From Sitta carolinensis (lineage: Eukaryota > Chordata > Aves > Passeriformes > Sittidae), in NCBI GenBank assembly GCA_032173965.1, contig CM063284.1, forward strand, positions 63,424,863-63,488,862: a stretch of 64,000 nt of DNA, in the 5' to 3' direction. Of the stretch, positions 56,503 through 64,000 are shown piece by piece. Position 1 is the stretch's first letter. The number at the start of each line of letters is the position of its first letter. The notes beneath the pieces are model-generated. The model saw nothing but the letters and a program-made list of their open reading frames with translations. It ran no database searches and was not told the origin of the DNA. The translations under genes were made by a program, and so were the position numbers.

Positions 56503-56732
56503 TTTTCAATGGGTCCAGCAAATCATCGAAGGAGAAAGAACCTGCTCAGAAACACAAAAGCAAAGAGGCCACCCCAGGGAAGGAGAGGAACAGTGAACAT
56601 AAGGCTGAGAGTCGGAAAGACCAGGCTGCTGCTAATCACCACGCTACTACAAACACTGGCTCCTCTACGAAAGGGCTCACGGCTAACAACCACCACACCA
56701 TTCACAGATCGGCTCAGGACTTAAGGAAACAG
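56503..56732 (+). CDS. JARID2: JARID2 exon D (probably exon 6; basic low-complexity segment; human residues about 224-300)
   Basis: This 230-nt internal coding exon enters in phase 1 (TT completes Val) and leaves in phase 0 after Gln. It begins [19 protein letters not shown], continues with [20 protein letters not shown], then an Ala/His/Thr-rich stretch ([14 protein letters not shown]), and ends [10 protein letters not shown]. The start and end match mammalian JARID2 closely, while the Ala/His/Thr middle differs more, as expected for disordered sequence. The high Lys/His content fits nucleic-acid or nucleosome contact in the PRC2-binding half, but no catalytic or folded domain is present. 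The acceptor CTCTCTTTTCAG is strong; the donor is CAG then GTAATA. Open frames on the other strand and in another plus frame across this exon are shadows. Confidence 0.96.
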
Positions 56733-57404
56733 GTAATAAGTTGTACTCTACCAAGGACATGCGGGAAACAAAGGCTTTTAAGGTTCCGAGCTCCTTTTTT
56801 CACTGCTTAGTGTAGATCGAACATGGTAATCCTTAAAATCATGCTCTGGAGCAGCAGGGAGTTAATTTTTGGTGATTAAAATAAAGGAAAATATTAAAAT
56901 ATATACATGGGATGTCAGTATGATAAAGCATGCTTTACAGCCCTGTCTTTTCATTATTTGCTATACTCATATGAAAGAGTGAAGTTTACATTGCTGTTTA
57001 TGAAACCTTTCTGACTGGCACTCTGCTCACAGTGCCAAGGCTGGCAGCACATGGAAGAAGGAGCTGGTCTGTGTGGCTTGTCTCAGGGGCTCCCAGGTGC
57101 TCTGGAGAACTTGACATTGCACTCATGTGCCTTGGTTTGCACATGGGCAGCACAAACCTCAGAGTCTGGGAGAAATGTTTTGCTTGATGCATAAAGAAGA
57201 TGCTCCAAAATACTGCCTCCTTCACAATGGAGGTACCTGGTGGGAGACTTTCAACCTAACTTGACTTCAGGTGTGAAAGTTTAGCAGACCAGTCTTTCGG
57301 TGCTTGTGACAGGGTTAGCAGAATACCTGCACAATGCAGTCTGCAGAATTATTCCTGCAGAATACCAGGACAATGCAGTACAGAAAGCTTGCTGCACTTA
57401 AGCC

Positions 57405-57583
57405 TTTTGGGGGGTTTTGGTTTTTTTTTTGGTGGGGTGGGGGATATTGATTTGGCAGTTTTTTTTGTTTGATTGGTTGGGTTTTTTGGTTTTGTTTTTT
57501 TGTTTGTTTTGGTATGGGGATTTTTTGTGAGTTTTCTTTTTTGTTTGGTTGGTTTTTGTGGGTTTTGGTTGGTTGGTTGTTTT
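57405..57583 (+). repeat. Long T/G-rich asymmetric tract with G runs
   Basis: About 180 bp is almost devoid of C. It contains G6 at about 57409, GGTGGGGTGGGGG at about 57431-57443, and later (GGTT)n-type units ending in GGTTGGTTGGTTG. The minus strand gives a Lys/Gln/Pro-rich open frame (57315-57728) that is an artefact of composition. The G runs could form a quadruplex on the coding strand of the pre-mRNA. Confidence 0.85.
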
Positions 57584-59489
57584 GCAGTGATGAATTCTCA
57601 GCGGGCTGGTTAGAGACAATCTTTACTTGCTGATGCCTAAAGATTTTTCTTCTAAGTAGGCTGATGTGGTCTTCAGTGGAGCTGGAATTGCCATCTTGCA
57701 GAGTGCTGTCAAGGCCTTTAAATGGCACCTCTGAGTCACAGGCTTAGAAATTAAAAATAGCAAAAAGAAAAGCGGTGATGCTCTTGCTGAGGACATCTTG
57801 AATGCTGTGTGTTTCAGTGTGGGTTTAAGTTCTCCTAAAGTGCCTCTACCAAATTTGTATTACCTTGTAAATCAGATTTGAGATCCTGAAGGCTATTCAC
57901 AGTGTTTCTTTATCTCTGTAAGCCTTCAGTTATTTATTCCACCATGGCAATTTGCCCTTATCTAGGCATCAGTGTGAATGTCTGCCTTCTTTTGCATCCT
58001 TTAGGATTTCTTTTTTGTGATTACCAGTATTGTATGGTCCTTGCTGTGACATGCTCTCATGAGCTCATGGTGTTGAACAAATTTCCCAAAACATGAATGA
58101 AGTTGTTAATTCTTTTCACCTACTGGAACACTTGTGTGAAATGCTTTAAAGTTGTATCATCAGAGTTTGGTTAGTTAAAACTTTTGTGAAAGTCAACTGC
58201 TGCCACTTCTGATGGTAGTTCTGAAAGGAAAAAGCCAAGTGTAGAACAGTTTTGTCCACAATCCAAGTGGTTTTGCTTCATAGAGTATTAAATGTTTTTG
58301 ATTGTGCGACACACAATGGAGAAAAATTTAAAGTGACGCAGTACAACCAGCAGTCACACCACATGGACACATCAGCAAGGGTGGTCCCCAGGCTTCAGAA
58401 AATAAGGGAGGGAGTTAAGTCAAGATGATGTGTGTTTTCTTTTTTCTTTTTTTTCGTAAAAAGCAGTTAGGCACCTAAATTTTCTTCTGCAACCCACAGT
58501 AGCATAAGTAGTTTCCTACAAGTTTTAATTAAAATTTAACTCTAATTATAGGTGGATTCTATGTTTTGCTGACAGAAAACCTTAGTTTTGTACAAAACCC
58601 TAGATTTACCAGTTATGGGACATTTCTAAATATCTTGCTGTTCTCCTGAGTCTTTGACTTTTTCAGTATTTTCCAAAAGAAGATTTTTTTCCTAGGGTGC
58701 CAGCCACATGTTCTTCCTCCTTCCACTATATTTTTGCTCCTTGATCACTGCATTTGTATGGTTTATTTTTGTGTCATTTTGGTTTATTAAATCTTACAGA
58801 AAATTAAGGCAGAATACTAGAAATTACCAGAGACTTAATTTTTTTCCTCTCTGTGTTTTTCTGTTTTCTTCTGGTGTGCCCTTGCACTTGTCACAGGTTT
58901 CTTACCTCTTTTGCTTTCTCCTTTGCCATCTTCCAAAGTCTTCCTACTTTAAAGGGTTGTGAGCAAAGGAAATGTAGTTCAATGGGGCCCTCTCTTGGCC
59001 TAATATGGTAATTTACCTCTGCACAACTCTTAGAGGCCCAGAACTATTTTTATGAATGAATTCAAGATCAGTTGCGTAACTTGAATTTGTTTGGGACCAA
59101 AGCTGTTGTCAGTGTCACTAATGTTGCTCTTATTACCTTGGTTACTATCTAGCAGGTTGGTTTTTTTTTTTTGTGTATGGTTTTGGAGGCTGAATCCTAG
59201 GTGCTATGCAGAGGTATGTATGTAGACCAGTTCAAATCTAATAGATCAATTGCTGGTCCCGGGTTTTTTTTATAAAGACGAGAAAATTTAAAATCTATCA
59301 TACCACGTTTTACTGCAGGGCAGGTGTTCAGTAATGGAGAGAAAAGAGTTGTCTGAAGACAATTGTATGTCAGCAAAACTGGCAGCATAGATGTAAAGCA
59401 AAGATAAGATTATTCATATCCATAGTTTCACCTTTGGCTCAAGACTTTGGATCTTTTAAGGCTAATGTCAGTCACTTTATTCCTGCTAG

Positions 59490-60494
59490 GTGACACACCT
59501 GGTTGATGAATGAAAGGCTGTGGATGTTGTCCCCCTGGACTTCAGTAAAGCCTTTGAGACCACCTCCCACAAAATTCTCTCAGATAAACAGGCTGCTCAT
59601 GGCTGGGATGGGTGTTAGCTAGGTTAAATACGGATGCCTGGGCCCAGAGAGTGGTGTGAACAGAGTTACATCCAGTTGGCAGCTGGTCACCCATGGTGTT
59701 TCCCAGGGCTCAGTGCTGGGACCAGTCCTGATTAACATCATCAATGACCTGGGCAAGGGGATTGAGGACACCCTCAGTCAGTTCACACATGACACCAGAA
59801 GGAGCATTGATCTGCTGAGGGTAGAAAGGCTCTGCAGGGGGATCTGGAGAGACAGGAAAGCTGCCCAGCAGAAAAAGACCCGGGGTTGCTAGTCAACAGT
59901 GAACAAGAGCCAACGTGTGCCCAGATGACCAAAAGCCAATGGCATCCTGGCCTGGATCAGCAATAGTGTGGCCGGCAAGACCAGGGCAGGGATTGTCCCC
60001 CTGTACTCAGCACTGGTGAGGTTGCACCTCCTATATCCTGTGTTCAGTTTTGGGCCCCTCACCACAAGAAAGGCATTGAGGACCTGGAGTGTGTCCAGAG
60101 AAGGACAACAGAGCTGGGGAAGGGTGTGGAGCACAAGACTGATGAGGAGCAGCTGAGGGAGCTGGGGGTGTTTAGCCTGAAGAAAAGGAGGCTCTTGGGG
60201 GATCTTACCCTGTTCTACAGCTACCTGAAAAGGAAGGTGTAGCCAGATGGGGGTCAGTCTTTTCCTCTGGATAACAAGAAACTGGAGAAAATGATCTCAA
60301 GTTGTGCCAGGGTAAGTTTAGACTGGGTATTAGGAAAGAATTCTTTGCTGAAAATGGGGAACGGCCTGTGCAGGGAAGTGATTGAATCACCATCCTTGGA
60401 GGTATTTGAGAGACTCGTTGGTGTGGCACTTACAGGCATGATGTAGTGGTGGACTTGGCAGTGCTGGGTTAATGGTTAGACTCTGTGATAAGTT
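59490..60494 (+). mobile_element. CR1 LINE fragment with reverse-transcriptase remnants, plus orientation
   Basis: About 1 kb of CR1 ORF2 and 3' tail lies in the gene's orientation. Reverse-transcriptase landmarks are readable: GTTGTCCCCCTGGACTTCAG encodes the V-P-L-D-F-S type motif before KAFE, and 59656-59892 translates to [20 protein letters not shown]. The catalytic box that follows is altered to FTHDT, losing one of the paired aspartates. Several internal deletions interrupt the frame. The 3' end, with GGTATTTGAGAG, GTGGTGGACTTGGCAG and GGTTAGACTCTGTGAT, reaches 60494. It is 5'-truncated and dead. It shows what LINE class was active in this lineage. Confidence 0.94.
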
Positions 60495-62956
60495 TGAATA
60501 AAAATTCAAAATATTATGCTTACCATCTAGCATTGGAGGTTCTGTCTTAAAGCAGATGGTGCTCATGACATGTTTTGCTTTCAAGAGAAGCTGTGAAGAT
60601 ATTGCCTTTTTCTGTGAGCACTTTACCATGCTCTGTTCACGGACTTCAGTTGTGCCCCAGGTGACCCTTTAGACTTCTGGTCACAAATTCCTTAGATAAA
60701 ATCACAGCAGGCTGGAGTGACAGGAAGCCTCCATGCAACCTGACTACTTGCACTGAGGTTTTGTCTTGATTATACCTGACAGCACAGTAATACAGCTATG
60801 GCTTCCTGAAACCTTCTGAAAACATCCTGTGGAGGAGATTCCTCAATGTCCATTGACAGCTTCTTCCGGTGTTTTCTACTAATGAGCAAGATTTCCTAGT
60901 TGCACCTCAAATCATTGTAGACCTTTAAAGGGATTTTTTCCTCCAGCTTTTCCCAGTGAACATGGAAAGGGCATTTACTGTCTCATTTCAGAGGAGCTCT
61001 TTCTGCATCAGAAGACTGTTGCAGAGTTGTCCCATAGTGATCTCTTTCAGAGTAAGAGCAGCTCCCTTGGCTTTTCAGCAAGTATTTATTTTCTGAATAA
61101 CTGAGCATTTTGTGTTCTTTTTTAGACTTGCTCCTCCATCTAAATTTTTCTCATAATGTGGCCCCAGTGCTGCATCCAGCTCTCCTTAGGAAAGCCTAAC
61201 CTTCGCTTTCAGTATCCCTAATAATAGGTCTCAGAAAGTGATTTGTGCACTTTGTATTGCATTTTGCTGCTCACCGTGGTTCCCAAATGTTATTCTTCCC
61301 GTACACGTATATGATTTGTGCCTCCTAAATATAGCACTTCCTCTTACTGTAGAAATGTTCTGAAATAGGTTCTTCAAGAGTGCCTTTGATTTTGATCTTG
61401 GCCTATGAGTGATTTCAGCTTCCTCCTTCCAGGTGTGTTTCACTGTCAAATTTTACAATAATGAAAATACTTGGTAGACCCAAGGCAACACCAAGTCCCT
61501 GCAGAAAGACACATAAAATGCCCTCCCAGGACAGTAGTGAACTATAACAATAAAAACTTTTCTGGAAGATGACTTTAATCCCTTGTGAAGCCACTTTAGA
61601 GTAATTTTGTCTGGGGTGTGTCTGAGGAGTTTGATGGAATGTCCCAGGGGACAGTGTCTGGAATCCCACTGAAGTGCAGGGGCTTCTTTACCTGCTCAGC
61701 CAGGTGTCTGTCAGAAGACAATTAAATTTGATTGATTTGCTATTTTGGCAAACCCCTGGATAGATTTTGTTGGTTTGTTTTTAACATTATTTTATAATCA
61801 TTTGCATGTTTGCAAATAAACTGTTTGATGATTTGTTCCAGAATTATTTTAGGATTTGAAATTAGGTAGACTTTCTGTCTACCCCTGGCTTATTTCCAGA
61901 AGCCATGCCCTAAGTCATTCAGGTACCTTCTGCCTTCCTGGGGTTGCTATCCTAGCCTTTTTGCTGAAATGGATTATGTTCTATAACTGATAAATATTCT
62001 GTCAGTGGCACTTCTGGTGAAGGTTAATGCAAAAGAAGCAGGAACACTTTAGTCAGGCTATTTGTTTTCTTTCCTTGTGTGGTGCCTTATCTCTTTCATT
62101 GTTTGTTATCTTGTATTTTTAAGGTATTTTTAATTTTTTTCTGTTTTAGTCTCTTGCTAACTGAAGTTTCTTTAGCTCCTTGGCCTTTCTGATTTTATTA
62201 TGTGCTTTTTCTTTTCCTATATAGTTGCCCTTATTCATCTAATTGTGTTACCACTTTTTACTGTGATCATTTTCTAATTTTCTAGTCGTTAGAGAACTTT
62301 GTGAACAACCATAATGGCCTTTGCTTTGTGCCTTTCCTCTGAGTGGAAATTGCTTTGGTTTGGATTTTTTCAGGTGGATTTTTCTTTTCTTTTGTTTTGT
62401 TTCTGGGTTTGTTTGGTTTTTTTAAAAAATAAGTCTGTCGTCCTTTCTCTACTGTTGTCACATCCTAGAAGTGAAAGCCCATTTGGTGATCACTGTCACC
62501 CAGATTACCTTCCCCTTCCAGTTCTCAATCAATTCTTCTCTATTAGTGTAGGTGAAATCTGTAATCAATGCTCCTAGCTATTTATAAATCCAGGGATGTT
62601 CAATGCTTGTTTTGACTGCTGCAGGCAAGAGGCAGTGTCTCAGCAGCCCTCTATTCATGTCTATTCTGCAGCATGAAAAAGGACTGTAAAAGTTAAATCC
62701 AGGCCTGCATTTCAAATATGGAGTACTGCTTAAATTTCAAGGGAAATGGGTTCCTGTTTGCAAGTGTTTGCTTTCCAGCTGATACCTCATACATCTTTGA
62801 ATAGCTCAAGGTAAAAACTCATGTCATCAGTTAACTGGATTTTCCTTAAGTGTTTCTACCTTGCAAGTAGAGGAAGGACAAGAATATGGATGGTTTTTAA
62901 AAGATCATTACTCCTGCTTCAGTTTCTGGACCACAGAGGAGAAAATGTGCATAAAC

Positions 62957-62991
62957 ACACTCACAAACACACGCATATATGTGTGTGTATG
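62957..62991. repeat. Short CA/TG imperfect repeat
   Basis: ACACACTCACAAACACACGC followed by ATATATGTGTGTGTATGC makes a CA block next to a TG block, so the two halves are partly complementary and could fold back. Short and probably slippage-derived. Confidence 0.55.
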
Positions 62992-63897
62992 CAGAATCTT
63001 CAGGTTCCAGATCCCCTTCCACAAGTCACTGCGTGCAAGACCATAGCACAGTATTTTCAGCCTCTATTTGATCCCTATTTTATGTCATCCTTATTATATA
63101 AGTGACTGCAGTTCTTGTATTTATTTGAGAGAAGCTGCTGTGCTTACTGATTTGGCAAGGATTTCAAAATCCCATGGAGAAAGTATTACAACTCTGCAGG
63201 AAATGGTGTTACCTGAGTGCTGATAAGGGGTGATTGTACTGAATGCTTTCACTCTGAGCACTTTCATCAATGTTTCTGACTTCTGGATGTGTTTTTCTGT
63301 GCTCACAGTCATTTAAGGAGGTGAGAAGTCAATGTTTAAAGTTGTGTAAATGCTGAAATTTGTTTTGAGTTTTGAACTTGAACTTCACTTTTTTAGTAGG
63401 GGGGCTTAGCTTTGGCAGTGCTGAGTTGTCTCAATTCCCTTTGTAGATGGGGGTTGCTTTTGTCCTTAACCCATCTTGTAGTTAAAATACAAATTCAAGT
63501 CTCATAAGTGGGTTTAAATGTCTAACAGAAAGCAGCAGAGTCCAGCAAATCTAAGCTGCATTGACACAATATGATCTAATAGAATATGTGTCAGCAAAAT
63601 TGCCCAGATACCAAACTTAGAAAATACATTTTTTATTTCAAATTATCAACTTCAGCAACTGCTGTCTAAGATTTAATATGTATGACAGACTGGATCCTTC
63701 ATGGCCATGTTGATCTGTTGGATGCATGACGTGTTCCACATCTCTTTTTATATGTGTGCATGGATAGAAGGTAAATTGATTTGAATCTTGGTGTGTTTTT
63801 GCAAACGTGCTGATTCCAGTTAGAGTAGATAATATATGCTGCCTACTCTCTCTGCTAAGAAGTAGTGAAATGTGCGTGCACATAAAGGAAATGGGGT

Positions 63898-63920
63898 GGG
63901 AGAGAGAGAGAAAGAGAGAG
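63898..63920 (+). repeat. (AG)n-rich purine tract
   Basis: GGGAGAGAGAGAGAAAGAGA followed by GAG. Simple purine repeat. Confidence 0.8.
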
Positions 63921-64000
63921 CCAGAAAAAGATGTAATGAAGGTATTAGTTTGTAAATCAGACTATGTGTATTTTGTAATCCCATAACAGCTTTCTGGTAG

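Larger units (their letters stand above)
56733..64000 (+). other. JARID2: JARID2 intron downstream of exon D (partial)
   Basis: This is an intron starting with GTAATA and running off the window. The next JARID2 exon, expected to begin with a Val-Ser-Lys-Val-Asn-Gly-type peptide, was not found. It holds a large T/G-rich tract (57405-57583), the longest CR1 copy in the window (59490-60494), a short CA/TG repeat near 62957-62991 and an AG-rich tract (63898-63920). No other gene or RNA was recognised. Confidence 0.88.

Noticed and set aside
57315..57728. 137-codon minus-strand open frame rich in Lys, Gln and Pro
   Set aside because: It is produced by the C-free T/G tract at 57405-57583; no domain.
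59656..59892. 78-codon frame with a reverse-transcriptase motif as a host gene
   Set aside because: It is a piece of a truncated CR1 element with a broken catalytic box and frame-disrupting deletions.

Overview
The window is vertebrate, almost certainly avian, genomic DNA. Two things show this. Four split exons encode part of the Polycomb cofactor JARID2 (Jumonji/ARID domain protein 2). The interspersed repeats are chicken-repeat-1 (CR1) LINE fragments and one avian-type endogenous-retrovirus LTR, and no mammalian SINEs or L1 were seen. The sequence is AT-rich and CpG-poor by eye, and coding sequence makes up only about 0.7 kb of 64 kb. The species cannot be fixed. The LTR resembles a family I associate with songbirds and other Neoaves, which is a weak hint.

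Layout, all on the + strand for the gene: partial upstream intron (1-2099); exon A, 2100-2241 (142 nt); a very long intron, 2242-32863; exon B, 32864-33033 (170 nt); intron 33034-47081; exon C, 47082-47258 (177 nt); intron 47259-56502; exon D, 56503-56732 (230 nt); and an unfinished intron to 64000. The exons join in frame (junction phases 1, 2, 1, 1, 0) and give about 240 contiguous residues, equivalent to human residues of roughly 61-300. By my recollection of the human gene these are exons 3 to 6. The start codon, ubiquitin-interaction motif, ARID, JmjC-like and zinc-finger parts all lie outside the window.

This part of JARID2 is the N-terminal regulatory arm that binds Polycomb repressive complex 2 (PRC2). 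Exon B carries both the H3K27-like lysine (human K116) that PRC2 methylates and EED then reads, and the short transrepression motif that contacts SUZ12. Exon C carries an acidic run and a basic Lys/His segment. Exon D is Lys/His/Ser-rich and probably disordered.

The introns hold four CR1 fragments (29092-29652 minus, 36072-36165 minus, 47485-47757 plus, 59490-60494 plus), one solo-LTR-like element (about 45372-45863, minus), one probable ancient interspersed repeat (43171-43253), microsatellites and homopolymer or GT-rich tracts. There are also a few unexplained structures: a perfect 14-bp inverted repeat at 31554-31612, an inverted pair of octamer motifs at 51277-51300, and a CpG-enriched block with an open frame at 51336-51773. 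I found no second gene, RNA gene, CRISPR array or operon. I found no convincing new biological system. The best leads are the intronic candidate regulatory structures and a possible 9-nt tandem splice acceptor at exon C.
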